Shown here in pieces: positions 12,516 through 24,311 of a stretch of 64,000 nucleotides of DNA. This DNA comes from Paracentrotus lividus (lineage: Eukaryota; Echinodermata; Echinoidea; Camarodonta; Echinidae), in contig CALNVZ010003433.1 in the NCBI GenBank assembly GCA_940671915.1, forward strand, positions 20,639,916-20,703,915, written 5' to 3'. Position 1 is the stretch's first letter. The number at the start of each line of letters is the position of its first letter. Position numbers and translations under genes: made by a program. A model generated the notes under the pieces. It searched no databases. It was not told the origin of the DNA and saw only the letters and a list, made by a program, of their open reading frames with translations.

Positions 12516-14279
12516 AATCCTTACAATTATAATACACAACACATGAAAACACATTCATTTATATTCTATTCATTGAAAAAAATATATTTCATATTATTCA
12601 TGAACTTCCTTAGAGGCAGAAGCAAGTTAATTCTTATCATGTTGCATACATTAATGACCTTATAACTCTCAGGAGTATAGCATATTTCACACAGCAATGG
12701 AAGTTCTTACAATCAAAATTCCCACTGAATGTACGCTACTGGGTTTGAGCAATGAATCTCAGCTTATTACCATGTACACAAGGCGAGATAAAATGCAAAT
12801 CAAATAAATGTACTTGTACATATTGGGTGATATCATAAAGCTAGGCTCGCAATGCATGTAACATGCATGGTTGCCTTGATATACACTCACTTAATATACA
12901 TCACACATGAACAAACAGAAAGCCCAACCCTAGACTGAACATATTTACTCATCTTCTTTCAAGAACTTGAGTACCAATCAAACATAGGCTGATATTGGCC
13001 AGCCATGCACGCAGATGTCCAACCCTGAATGGAAGGCCTCCCGCTATTGGTCGGTCAACAAGGAATGACTCATTCATGGGAATTCTACATCTTGTTTTCC
13101 CAGCATGCCTGCATGATAATGTCTGCATGGGTTTGACAAAACTTTGGCTGTTTTGTTCCTTCAAGGTTTTATAACTATCCTTGGGGCCGAAATAAATCAC
13201 AACACAACCTTCTCACAACACAATGTATGATAGAATATTTTGATTTATTCACAATCCTTGAGGGAAAAGGCCTATCCAATTAACTGTATTCTATACACAG
13301 GAAATCTAGTTGTGAAATTGAATGATGTCTTTGGAATTTCATTTCTTATTAATCGTCTTATGAATATCGCCGCTGGTCTGAAGACTGTTAAAAGTTGTTA
13401 TGAGAAATACAAATTGTAACCAAACAAATATTTAAATGTAGTGTTAGATAGAATTTGTTACCCCAACTATGTATACTGCACAATAAGACCCAAGCATGAA
13501 ACTAGTATTTCTATATATTGGATGATTTTCTTCAAATAAGATGTTAACATTTGAGCCATTTATAGAAATTCATTTCTTTTGGAAATCCCCAGGCATTAGT
13601 TGCTGATCTTTTCTCTTGTGTAGTAGCTTTTGCACTTTATTTCTTGCTTTCAATACTTTGTAATGTTTGGCTATTGTACAACCCATTTCTTATGTTTCCT
13701 GGAAACGAAATAAAATAAAAAATAAAATAAACAATATGTAGGAATGTTGACTGAGAGAATATAGTATAATAAATTTAAGAGTTGCAACTGTTTCTACTAA
13801 ATGATTTTTTTTTCAACTGCTACAATCATAAGTGGAAAACTTTTTTTTTTCTTTCAATCCATTTTTTTTTTTGCACAAAATTTACATATCTGCCTAACTT
13901 ACAGGAAATAATTAGCAACTGAGATAAATACTATACATTCTGCTGTTGAAACTGCCAGTTTTACACAGAGAAGTGGCAAAAGAGTATGCCATACACTCCC
14001 TTTTCCCTCATTCCTCTGTATGTTACATGTACCTCTTTACCCATCTCTCTCTTTTTTCCCCTCAAACTGTCAGCTAAAGGAACTCCTATAGTGTGTCAAG
14101 GTATTTGATATAAATGTCTGCTGTTCCGTTTATTGAATTCTAGACATACCAAGCAGATCTCTTGAAGGTTTATTTCAAGTTCATAGCAATATAACATTTG
14201 ATTCTTGACATACTGTACAGCCAAGCACATAACTTCAATGTTCATTTCAAGTTCATTTCATCATGGCATGTACATTATG
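12516..14279. other. Unique AT-rich DNA, no gene seen
   Basis: Homopolymer T runs occur near 13805-13870. I see no tandem or inverted repeat of note and no credible exon. Confidence 0.5.
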
Positions 14280-14752
14280 TTAAAGCTGGTGTATAGTTTC
14301 GGGAGAAAGAAAAATTAATTTTGATTCACATTAAGATAAATCATGAAAGATTGAATCCAAGAACTATAATAAAGCAAATTATAGTACTTGAAATCTCGTT
14401 TTAGTGTCTTTATTTCATAATATAAGGATAAAAAAGATAAGTCGGGGACCCGTCTCAGGTTAGCGCTCACATGGAAAACCAATGGGGATGCTCTTGTGTG
14501 GGTGTTACACACAGAGCGTTCGCACTAATTCACGCCGTAACCTACGGCGTGCGAACCTGTCAGCAGAGGTCTAAACGGCAGTTATTTACACCTTATTCAA
14601 ACAATTTCAATGAAAATCATCGGAAATAATGAAAGGAATGTCACAAGATCTCTCACACATATGTTTTAGTGCAATGTGAACAACATGTAACTACATTTGA
14701 TCGGTTTTGTGCCAATTCCTTTTTTGTTACCAAAACTATACACCAGGTTTAA
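14280..14752. mobile_element. TTAA-flanked MITE (AGCTGGTGTATAG ends)
   Basis: The terminal inverted repeats read AGCTGGTGTATAGTTTCGG from the left (14284) and ACCTGGTGTATAGTTTTGG from the right (ending 14748). Both are bordered by TTAA (14280-14283 and 14749-14752). The interior holds a CG-containing hairpin near 14527-14555 (CGCCGTAACCTACGGCG). No transposase is present. It belongs with the other TTAAAG-starting elements of this window, although the third base of the terminus varies. Confidence 0.75.
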
Positions 14753-14758
14753 TGTTAG

Positions 14759-15496
14759 GGTGGTATCTCACTTCGCGGAGATGTCTCCGCGACAAAATAT
14801 AAAATTTCGTCTCCGCGACGGATAAAAAGTATTAGAGACGTCTCCGATATTTTATTCCGACAATATATTTCTTAAAAATCTGAAGTAGTACCAAATCTAT
14901 CTCCGCGATATCGGAGACGTCTCTAATACTTTTTATCCGTTGCAGAGATGATATTTTCTTTTCCGTCGTGGAGACGTCTCCGTTAAGTAAGGTCCACCAT
15001 TATTTGCCATGAGACGGGTTTGAGACAGGTTTGGGACTAGTTTGAGAGGGGTTTGAGATGGTTTTGAAACTCGTCGCGGATACGTTTCTGAGATGTCTCA
15101 GAGTCGTCTCCCAAGACATGGATGTCTCAGAGACGTCTCCGCAACAGAAAAAAGCATCAGAGACGTCTCTAATACTTTTTATCCGTTGCAGAGATGATAT
15201 TTTCTTTTCCGTCGTGGAGACGTCTCCGTTAAGTAAGGTCCACTATTATTTGCCATGAGACGGGTTTGAGACAGGTTTGGGACTAGTTTGAGAGGGGTTT
15301 GAGATGGTTTTGAAACTCGTCGCGGATACGTTTCTGAGATGTCTCAGAGTCGTCTCCTAAGTCTTTGCAAAATCTCATGAGTCACAGGAAAATCAAACAT
15401 GTTCAAACATGAGATCTTTTCCCATCTCCGAGACGTCTCGCAGTCTTGGAGACCTCTCAGAGACTTGGAGACGTCTCCGCGAAGTGAGATACCACC
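14759..15496. mobile_element. GAGACGTCTC-rich inverted-repeat element
   Basis: Both ends read GGTGGTATCTCACTTCGCGG inward (14759 onward, and inverted up to 15496). The interior is packed with GAGACGTCTC-type palindromes and CTCCGCGAC words. A ~200-bp block (14914-15113) is repeated almost exactly 246 bp later (15160-15359), so the element contains an internal tandem duplication. No target duplication is clear. A truncated relative lies at 28983-29190. There is no coding frame. Confidence 0.75.
14914..15359 (+). repeat. Internal 246-bp tandem duplication
   Basis: The block beginning at 14914 with GAGACGTCTCTAATAC recurs from 15160 with only one or two base differences over about 200 bp. The near-identity shows it is younger than the element that contains it. 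Confidence 0.85.
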
Positions 15497-16460
15497 TTCA
15501 GACATGGAATTGGAGAATAACTTGAATGTTATTTAAACTTTTAAAGAATCCATCCTTTAAACTGCTAAAAGCTTATCAAACATGGCAATCATGCAATATT
15601 GAGAAATGAAAATATGTGAGCTGCATTTATTTACATGTTCCTGCAAGCCAATAAAAACCCTGAATAATTAATTAATTCTTGGCTTGTTTTCCAGACATGT
15701 GATCTAATGGCTAAAAAGTACGAAAATAACTTGATGGAGAATGCAGATTATCCCTTTATAAGCTATTAAAATGGCCAATACATCAACGTCTTTGTGTGAG
15801 TCGATTATTATTACAAGCAGGTGATCAAACACAGACTAATTAATCATCAATACACAGCCCTTCAGATCCAGAGTTTGTTTTAAATTTCACAGCACGATCG
15901 CTTGCTCTTTGCACAATTATCGTGCATAAATTCCTCAAAACAAAAATGGTCATAAATGAAGATGTTTCTGTCATTAGAGTGAACATAATTCCATTCCACT
16001 TATGTCCTTTGGCAAGACGTTAATCTACATTTGCTACACTTAACCCAGGAGAGGTATCGTAGTGGATATGCTATGAATATAAACTATTAGCTATCATTCT
16101 TATTTAAAAATGCAATGACAGGTAAGGTTATTAAACAAACTACAGACAATAAAAATCATATTATGTTAGATGAGAGCTATAACTCTGTCTCTTTATCAAA
16201 AAGATAATTGAATCTTATGATTACCAAAATATCTTTTTTTTAATCCTCACATTAGGGTTAGGTTTTTTAGGTGGGTGGTTTTCAAACTGAAAAAGTCGAT
16301 CTCAACAATTTTCCTAGTGCTCACAAGCCTTTGATGTTTCAAAATTTTGAACTTTGTTGTGATTGAATAAGTCATATTTTTGCTACACCCCTTACAATGC
16401 CAAAATAATGGATTACAACAGAGGCGAATATGTTAACGATTGCTACCACGTGGTAATCAG
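15497..16460. other. Unique AT-rich DNA with ATTAATTAA words
   Basis: No gene. TAATTAATTAATTC near 15667 and ACTAATTAATCATC near 15835 are homeodomain-type words, not enough to call an element. Confidence 0.45.
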
Positions 16461-16462
16461 GA

Positions 16463-16550
16463 ATTAAACCCCCCCCCCAAAAAAAAAAAAAAAAAATAAT
16501 AATAATAATAATAATAAAATAAATAAATAAATTAAATAAATAAAATAAAA
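16463..16550 (+). repeat. Low-complexity C/A run followed by (AAT)n and (AAAT)n
   Basis: About ten C, then about eighteen A, then AAT and AAAT repeats. Simple sequence with no coding meaning. Confidence 0.9.
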
Positions 16551-16734
16551 AACTTGGGGTAGAAATTATGACTAAAGTATGCATCAGATTGCACATTTCA
16601 AATGTCAAATTGAAAAAGCTCCCTACCGTGGAAGGGGGGATGAACCCACTTCCACACCTCCCCCTCAGGCGCTTTGCTCCCTCACAGTGCCTGGCTACAA
16701 ATTTTCACTCCGGGTAAACCCACCCCCCCCCCCT

Positions 16735-16762
16735 TAGCAAAAACCTAGATCCGCCCCCAGTA
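16735..16762 (-). mobile_element. Possible hAT-type MITE terminus
   Basis: Read on the minus strand, this ends with CTGGGGGCGGATCTAGG, the kind of terminus seen in hAT MITEs. A matching partner end was not found, so it is at most a fragment. Confidence 0.3.
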
Positions 16763-17351
16763 ATTACAGGCTAGCGTGGTTCTATTTCAACCATTAACCA
16801 ATATCTCACCATTATCATACTACCAATAATCGTCTTATGATATGAATTACCAGTCATTAAGAACCCACACACAAGACTGACCTTTGACCTTTCTAGGTAA
16901 ACTCTTCAGGACAGCAAACAACGGCTGTAGTAATATTCAATATGAATCAGACAATATGATTGTATTAATACTACTTAATAAGTCAATAATCAAAGTCCAA
17001 TTAAACAACTTAATGGGGTGGGCGATATAATACTACGCTCGCCCACGTGTACATGTACATGTGCATATATACACGTATGATAAATTTCAAATACCAGTAT
17101 ATAATTTCTCAAAAAAAAAAAAAAAAACTTTATTTCAATACTCTTTATCTCATGTATTCAGTAAGATGCATTAATTGTTCATTGCCACTGACAGCATGTA
17201 CGCAGGGTCATCCAATAAAGGTCATCTAAGATGACAACGGTCTTAGATAGGAATCAAGTTTAAAAGTAATGAAAACAGAGTACTAGCAACTGTAGCTTAC
17301 TGAGAACTTAGTTTCTTGAAATACTTTGAAGTGTATATAGTTCTTATTCCA

Positions 17352-17478
17352 GGGGAGCATTTCATGAAAGGACTTGTCGGACGTTTTATCCGACAAAATG
17401 TTATAAGCTACTGAAATTCTTGTATCTGACTGGCTGAGAGCAAATTTGTCGGATAAAATGTCTGACAAGTCCTTTGAC
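17352..17478. mobile_element. Foldback MITE, GACTTGTCGGACG family, copy 1
   Basis: The left end GGGGAGCATTTCATGAAAGG followed by ACTTGTCGGACG is inverted at the right (GTCTGACAAGTCCTTTGA). A second, more complete copy is at 45088-45227 and aligns along its whole length. This copy has lost the outermost right bases. It is too short to code. Confidence 0.8.
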
Positions 17479-17637
17479 TCAAAGTTATCAGAGATTACAC
17501 TGCTGTAAGCAGGGATATAGGCTCTTAATTTGAACATGAAGAAGAATATCAAAACTAAGTTTTTAAGCTTTTTCAGCTCCCCTTGAATATACTAACAGTG
17601 AATGTGAAAATTACAGGCTGACATAGTATTGCATATG

Positions 17638-17905
17638 TCATTTAAGGTCAAATGGGGTCATTCGTAGGGTCATATATGATTACATGGATGTGGGAAGCAT
17701 GGAATGTAAAGAGAAACATTTTCATTTTTGCTGTGCTATGCATCCCACATGATCATCTGATGACAGGACAGACAAGAATTGCATACAGGTCATCTAAGGT
17801 CAAATGGGGTCATTCAGGGTCATCTGTGGTTACAGGGATGTGGGCAGCCAGGGAATAAGGAGAAACGTATTTGCAAGTTTGCTCGTTGCATCCCACATGA
17901 TGTAG
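17638..17905 (+). repeat. Two-unit tandem duplication (~152 bp)
   Basis: AAGGTCAAATGGGGTCATTC occurs at 17644 and 17796, followed in both units by GGGTCAT, a GATGTGGG word and CATCCCACATGAT. The copies differ by several substitutions and small gaps. The AGGTCA half-sites are part of the repeat. Confidence 0.8.
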
Positions 17906-18547
17906 GATAGGATATTGGACTGGTATGAAATGATGCGAGAATGAGATATTTATTGACTGCGTGGGAGTAGGGCTCCATTAACTAGGTGATGACTAGACAA
18001 GAGATAGGGTGAAATAACTCGACCTCTTTTACACTATGAAATAAGGAATGGCTGAATTGCTTTAATCCTAGCTTTAAGTGATTATGAATGTACTATTCCA
18101 GAAAACTGTCACTTACAGCAAGAGCTCTTCAAATCAAACAAAATAATAGGAAAAATTCCTGTTGTAAACAAGTCAACATACATCGTCCACACAAAATATG
18201 AAAATATACATCAATTGCTGGTGTAAATGTAAACAAAACTGAAAATTAAGATTTTTTTTTATTTTTTTTAACACAGACATAGGGTGCACTTATATATGCA
18301 AAAATGGTGTCACTATCATGACTATAAACTTTATCATTGATGTTATTTCACGTTTAATAACTATTCATGTATTATCCGCCTCCTTTAAACCACAAACAGA
18401 ACATAAATAAATAATGCTTGTGGGTTGTTTTTTTTACAGCCCACATGATAGAAAGGTGAACTTAATGTACTTGTGTTTCATTTTAACTACACCACCATCA
18501 CCACATCTATTTACGCTTGACTTGCGGAGAGCACTAGACGACTTTTT

Positions 18548-18739
18548 AATGTATTCATATTCCATGCATAAGACCTACATGTAAGTTTCTAATGCATCAT
18601 GATAACTTTCTTCAGTTACAAGGAATTGTACTTTTATGTTATAAATGTATTCATATTCGATGCATAAGACCAACATGTAAGTTTCTAATGCATCATGATA
18701 ACTTTCTTCGGTTACGAGGCATTGTACTTTTATGTTAAA
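18548..18739 (+). repeat. Two-unit tandem duplication (96 bp)
   Basis: AATGTATTCATATTC at 18548 recurs at 18644, and the 96-bp units are about 95% alike. Because 96 is a multiple of three, a short minus-strand open frame repeats its peptide. This is a by-product and not evidence for a gene. Confidence 0.85.
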
Positions 18740-19546
18740 AAGGTAAATTGCATACATACATTAACGCGTTGTTAGGTCCTACACAATTTGAAGATTATCT
18801 GACCTAGCAACAACCGAAACAAGCAATTTTCATTCTGTCTATAAAAATACAATTATACCTTGTAACAGGGGAGTTAATAATTTGTCACGAATCCAAAGTG
18901 TATCTTATGATACACGAAAACGGTTCACTACACAAGATCTCATTCCTAGAAAAATGAAGAAAAAGAAACAACTTCAGTGCAATGACTTAGCACGAAAGCT
19001 ATCATAAAGTCGAATATTTGAATTTCGTGACTGTTACCATGAGGGAAAATTACATATTACTAACTTAATGACATTCTTACCTGTAGGTTGAATGATAGAT
19101 CCGGGCAGAACATACATGTAGCAGCAATATGAAAAGGAAAGAGAGAGAAAATGAAATTTAGAAATTATTTTAAACAGTCAAACCTTTGGTTTTGAGGTTC
19201 AAAATTAAACATTGTTCGCTACTCAAGAAGTTTTAAAAAGGACTGTTAATCTAAAACCGTAATAAGGTTTTTCAAAATGAAATAACCCAACACTTAAACT
19301 GAATTCAAATTCATATTAACAAACCATATTTCATTTTTTTTTAAACAAACTCTTCATCACTTTCAAATTAATGAACACTATTTCATCTTCAGAGATCGAA
19401 ACCTCTTGAATAATGCCCAAATGTCCTGATGGACAATACATCATTTATTTTTCAGATAAGCAGACCTTGAGATATTGGAAATTTGTGTGTTTAAATCATT
19501 TAGAAAAAATTAACAGCCTCCAATAAAACAAGGGTATATGGAAGCA
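18740..19546. other. Unique AT-rich DNA, no gene seen
   Basis: Nothing recognised. Confidence 0.5.
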
Positions 19547-19770
19547 CATCAGGGGGTGTTTCACAAGGAGTTAAGTAGACTCAAAATCGCACTTAAATTC
19601 CTAGTATCGTGTTGCATGTTATGCATCACCTAATTGGTCAGATCCTGCTCAGAAAACGCATGCCTTTAAAAAAAATCTATCAATGAGATTGTGCATAAAA
19701 CACATGATGCGCTTAGAAGTTAAGAGTGACTTTAAGTCTACTTAGGAGCTTTGTGAAACACCCCCTGATG
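19547..19770. mobile_element. Foldback MITE with CATCAGGGGGTGTTTCACAA ends
   Basis: The left end CATCAGGGGGTGTTTCACAA is matched exactly by the inverted right end. The next bases (TAAGTAGACT) match too, so the inverted repeat is at least 35 bp. The element is about 224 bp and non-coding. Flanking TATGGAA words also mirror each other, so the true ends may lie a few bases further out. Confidence 0.8.
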
Positions 19771-19935
19771 TTCCATAATAAGTTCATATGATCTATTAAA
19801 AATAATGTAATGTTATACTATCTACTTTTGATGTGAACCCATTCATATTCACTTTCTTTACAGATCAAACGTTTTAGAAAACAGGGAGAAGACATACCAG
19901 TATTCCTCTATATGGTTACTGATAATGAAATATAT

Positions 19936-20080
19936 CATATCAGTACAACTACCCCAGGACAATTACCCCCATAAATAGGGTAAGGGTGTAGAGTTAGGGG
20001 GTAGATTTTTGGCAGTTGGTAATGGTAGATTTATGACGGTAGGTAATTGTCTAGGGGGTAGTTGTCCAGGAACCGATATG
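19936..20080. mobile_element. Foldback MITE, ACTACCCC family, copy 1
   Basis: CATATCAGTACAACTACCCC on the left pairs with an inverted right end containing CCTGGACAACTACCCC. The word GACAATTACC follows on both sides. A related copy lies at 34342-34474. Confidence 0.7.
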
Positions 20081-20146
20081 AATGATTGTTTTATTTCACT
20101 TGTATTATAACAAGTGGATTAGTAAATTACGCGATGCGTAATATAT

Positions 20147-21540
20147 GTCCCCGCCGATAATGTAAAATTCCCATTATATCACGATCAGTGCTATCACATA
20201 GGCAAACAGAATCGAAAATCGGGTAAAAAATGGCGAAGAAGTAGCATTTTGAGCCAATGTACAATATAAGTATAAATCAAGGTCAAAGGTCAAAGGGGTT
20301 AAAAGTCAAAATTCTGTGAAGAAGTTTTGTAGTCTCACCTAGTGCTATCACAAAAGCAAACAGAATCGAAATCGGATGAAAAATGGTGAAGGAGTAGCAT
20401 TTGTAGCCAATTAACAATATAGGTCAAAGGTCAAAGGTCAAAATTCTGTGAAGAAGTTTTGCAGCTATTACCTAGTGCTATCACATAAAGCAAGCGGAAT
20501 TGAAATCGGATGAAAATGGCGAAGGAGTAGCATTTTGTAGCCAATTAACAATATAGGTCAAAAATCAAGGTCAAAGGTCAAAATTCTGTGAAGAAGTATT
20601 GTAGCCATCACCTACATGTAGTGCATCACATAAAGCAAGCGGAATTGAAATCAGATGAAAAATGGCGAAAGAGTAGCATTTTGTAGCCAATTAACAATAT
20701 AGGTCAAAAATCAGGGTCAAAGGTCAAAGGTCAAAATTCTGTGAAGAAGTTTGGTAGCCATCACCTAGTGCTATCATATTAAGCAAACGGAATCGAAATC
20801 GGATGAAAATGGCGAAGGAGTAGCATTTTGTAGCCAATTAACAATATAGGTAAAAAATAAAGGTCAAGGTCAAAGGTCAAAATTCGGTGAAGAAATTTTG
20901 TAGCCATCAACTAGTGCTATCACATAAAGCAAACGGAATCGAAATCGGAGAAAAATGGTGAAGGAGTAGCATTTTGTAGCCAATGTACAATATAAGTATA
21001 AATCAAGGTCAAAGGTCAAAGGGTCAAAAGTCAAAATTCCGTGAAGAGATGTTTTGTAGCCCTCACCTAGTGCTATCATATAAAGCAAACGGATTCGAAA
21101 TCGATGAAAAAATGGCGAAGGAGTAGCATTTGTAGCCAATTAACAATATAGGTCAAAAATGAAGGTCAAAGGTCAAAGGGGTCAAAAGTCAAAATTCTGT
21201 GAAGAAGTTTTGTAGCCCTCACCTAGTGCTATCTATAAAGCAAACAGAATCGAAATCGGATGAAAAAATGGCGAAGGAGTACATTTTGTAGCCAATTAAC
21301 AATATAGGTCAAAAATCAGGGTCAAAGGTCAAAGGTCAAAATTCTGTGAAGAGTTTGGTAGCCATCACCTAGTGCTATCAATATAAAGCAAACGGAATCG
21401 AAATCGGACGAAAAATGGCGAAGGAGTAGCAAATTGAACTCACATACGGACGCACGGACGGACGGATGGACGGACGGACACACACACATACGTACGGAGC
21501 CCGTTTCATAGTCCCCTGCTCGAACTCGTTCGGCGGGGAC
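20147..21540. mobile_element. 1.4-kb inverted-ended element carrying a DR1-rich tandem array
   Basis: GTCCCCGCCGA at 20147 and its inverse ending at 21540 bound the unit. The interior is nine diverged ~148-bp repeats (landmark word AGTGCTATCACA at about 20190, 20340, 20474, 20619, 20766, 20912, 21069, 21225, 21371). The right part has an (ACGG)n/(AC)n stretch at 21445-21490. Eight units hold (A/G)GGTCAAAGGTCA, a direct repeat of AGGTCA with one-base spacing. There is no transposase. The target duplication is unclear. Confidence 0.75.
20280..21350 (+). promoter_or_regulatory. Array of AGGTCAAAGGTCA (DR1) nuclear-receptor words
   Basis: DR1 words occur in the tandem units near 20285, 20415, 20570, 20716, 20862, 21007, 21165 and 21319, often as triple half-sites. 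DR1 is the consensus for RXR-, HNF4- and PPAR-class receptors. All copies lie on the plus strand because they belong to a tandem repeat. Binding in vivo is inference. Confidence 0.4.
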
Positions 21541-21828
21541 AATAATACCAATATAAAGAACCAATGAAAGTTTATGTGCTGTAGAATAGGACTATGGTAA
21601 CCATCTCGCTATCAGACAATAATACAATGTACAGGTAAATACAGTCAATGTCTGTTAAAGGGCAATCAGGGGTCAAATGCACTATCTGCTATGCTTTAAC
21701 CATGAGCGAGTGCTCTCCAGCAGATTACTGACAATTATGCATGGCTGCGGCGGCCTCTAGAGGTGGATTCAATATCACCTTCGGACTCGGCAGGTAGCAG
21801 GCCATCCTTCATTAAACCTACCATCGAC

Positions 21829-22322
21829 TATGGGTGTGTTCAATGTTGATCTTTAAATTTAAACACCAACATAAATCATACAAAATATAATTACAAATCG
21901 CTGACATAAAGAGAAACAAAGTGTGTGTTCATTGTCCCCCATTTCCGGTCGTAAAAGTAAACGTCTTTCAGATCTCAATTCGCAGGAAAATTCAAACAGC
22001 GAAAAAAGGTGCGTTTTGAAACACGATCAGATTTGATTTTATGACCTTCAGCATCGCAAATTCAACAAAATGCGACACTGAATGCAATTGAGTTTTCAAA
22101 CCTCTTTAAATGTGCTCTCGCAGTGGAATTTTCCGGTGCAAGTGAAAAAAACGTAGATGTTTGTTTTTGAGAGCAGGGAATTTAAAGACGATAATCACCT
22201 TAAAATTTTCAGCACTGAACGGTGCACCGCTGATTGCGTTTGTGTTGTCTACTCTAATTCCATTTTGTATCATGATTCATGTTGGCATTTAAATCTAAAA
22301 ATCGACATTGAACACACCCTAT
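21829..22322. mobile_element. 488-bp MITE with ~60-bp inverted repeats and TAT target duplication
   Basis: The ends read GGGTGTGTTCAATG inward from 21832 and from 22319. The inverted repeat continues with small gaps for about 60 bp (through words such as CCAACATAAATCAT). TAT borders both sides (21829-21831, 22320-22322). A 3-bp duplication with a GGG start fits PIF/Harbinger, but that assignment is tentative. The interior is not coding. Confidence 0.8.
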
Positions 22323-23518
22323 GAACCCTACCTACCACCCATGCTTATAACTCTCATGCATAATGAGGAAGTGAGTTACAATGAGAGAAGAATACATCTT
22401 GCTACTGATACTCTGTATATTGCCATCTAGGTGATTTAATCAGAATTAGCCACTTAATATTAAAGTACTGTGTAATTGGTTATTTTCGTTGTGGTTATAT
22501 TTCAAAACTAATTGAATCGAAGAAGAAGAAGACATACATTTGTATGGGTGTAAAGAACTATCAAACAAAATCTAAACTTTTTAAGGTAGACAGGGAAACT
22601 GGCATTGATATGAGCTGATCCCCTATTTAATAGCTATTCCAATTAAATCTGCCCAATCATCAACCCCCCTCCCCCATTTCCCACCGATTAAATTTACGCT
22701 CAATAGGGATACAATGTAAATTAATGACCTGTCCGTATATGCCAGCTCAGACCTTGATTCATTTTAAAATTTGACTTCAAAATGTGCAAAACATTAACCC
22801 ATGAACAGTCCGAGTAGTCACACAAATTAATTAAACCTACCATATTTTTACTTCAAGAAGCATTATATACATTTTATTATCAAAATGTCTTTAAAACTAC
22901 AAGCTCATTACAACATTAGGGTCATTTGCAATATGCATGTCCTCTAAAATCACATCTAATAGTACAGATATAATGTAAAGATTTAACTTCATGCATATGC
23001 CATCTTCAAACTTTCTACACATCGTTCTATAAGACGCCATTAACAGAAACTGCCAACATCTCCATGAATGAAGCCGCACTGAAAACTAAAAGAGACAACC
23101 ATTTTACATGCACCAGAGAAGAGTCCTCATTTAATTTAAAAAGCTGATTGTAATATATACACAACATTAAACCTGTATACAATCTTCATTTGCAGGCTTA
23201 GAGTGGTGAATTACAACTACCCTTTCTTTGCCTCTGAATGAATTATAGTCAATTCCACTGGGAGCGAAGAAAGGATATTAGTCTCAAGACACTCCTTCCC
23301 AATGGAAGCTATAGAGTATGGTGGAAGTAAAAGGACCAACTGCAAAGCATATTAGAGCATGCATCAATCTAATTAGTAATGCTTGCTGTATTGGGAACAC
23401 TGAAACAGGGAGATTGGGTAATAGAGGGTTCAAGGAAATGAAGGTGGGAGAAAAGAGATAGAACAAGAAGTAAATGGAAGTAAATTTGATAAAAGCAGAG
23501 GGCAGGAAAACGGAACAA
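22323..23518. other. Unique AT-rich DNA, no gene seen
   Basis: A minus-strand open frame at 23284-23535 is low-complexity and unrecognised. No other feature. Confidence 0.5.
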
Positions 23519-23933
23519 AAAAAAGGAAATCCCAATACAGAGAAGATGATAAATAAATTTTTAAAAGAAACAAAGAATCAAGAAAAGAAAGAGGGATTTA
23601 TGATGAAAAGAAAAGAAACAGGAAGATACCAGAGATTCTACAGTACAATCCATTACCTAGCTATTTTGCAGGGTTGATTTCAGTTTTGTGTAATGTTGCC
23701 ATTATTTTGATGCTTTTGAAATAAATATGTGATTAAATGTTGTTGTAGTTGTACATGTACGTCCATAAAAACAAAATTCTAAAAGCTAATGAATTGAAAT
23801 ACATTGGGAGAGAAGGGAACTGATACTGAAATACAAACTAAAATGGCAAAACATATTTAGATGGATTAAAGTCCAACCTTAATCAGGTATTATGTTTGCC
23901 CAGAATTTCCTAAATGTTTTGTTTATTAATTCT

Positions 23934-24311
23934 TATGAGAAAGGTTCGAATCCCGATGGTACTACATTTTCTTTGCTCATTTTTTCATAATATATATTTC
24001 TGGTCAGTTTCCTCCATTATTCAAAATTTATATTAAAAAAGCTGCATCGCTTCACCATGATCCCTCGCATTTACTCCAAGTTGATTTCTATCCTTCGGGT
24101 TTATGCCAGGTTTCAATAGCTTCTGACCACTCGAGCATTGAAGAGTTAACGGGTATTAGGGACGACCCCATCCGGGGCTTACTATAGCTCAGATGGTAGA
24201 GCGCCTGACTAGTAACCAGGAGGTCTCTGGTTCGAATCCCGATGGTACCCCATTTTCTTTGCTCATTTTTTCATAATATATATTTCTGGTCAGTTTCCTC
24301 CATTATTCAAA
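23934..24311 (+). mobile_element. tRNA-derived SINE with 13-bp target duplication
   Basis: GTTTATTAATTCT stands at 23921-23933 and again at 24312-24324, as expected for a retroposed element. Inside are a partial copy of the SINE tail (from 23943: GGTTCGAATCCCGATGGTAC, then CATTTTCTTTGCTCATT), a ~155-bp body, a tRNA-Thr-like head (24178-24250) and a second copy of the same tail (from 24229). The tail copies are offset by 286 bp, so the insertion is a 1.3-mer of the unit. The RNA polymerase III A box (TAGCTCAGATGG) and B box (GGTTCGAATCC) are intact. Confidence 0.75.
24178..24250 (+). tRNA. tRNA-Thr(AGT)-like sequence, head of the SINE
   Basis: The D stem GCTC/GAGC (24187-24190, 24199-24202), the anticodon loop CTAGTAA with anticodon AGT (24211-24213) and a TPsiC loop TTCGAAT all fold. 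The acceptor stem has two mismatches at its first two pairs, and single mismatches sit in the anticodon and T stems. Because the tail repeats and a target duplication surround it, I read it as the head of a SINE and not a functional tRNA gene. Confidence 0.5.

Noticed and set aside
17698-17720. Similarity to the miR-1 seed region (TGGAATGTAAAGA)
   Set aside because: It sits in a tandem duplication whose other copy lacks it, and no precursor hairpin surrounds it.
24178-24250. A functional tRNA-Thr gene
   Set aside because: The acceptor stem is broken at two pairs, and the sequence lies in a retroposed unit with repeated tails and a target duplication.
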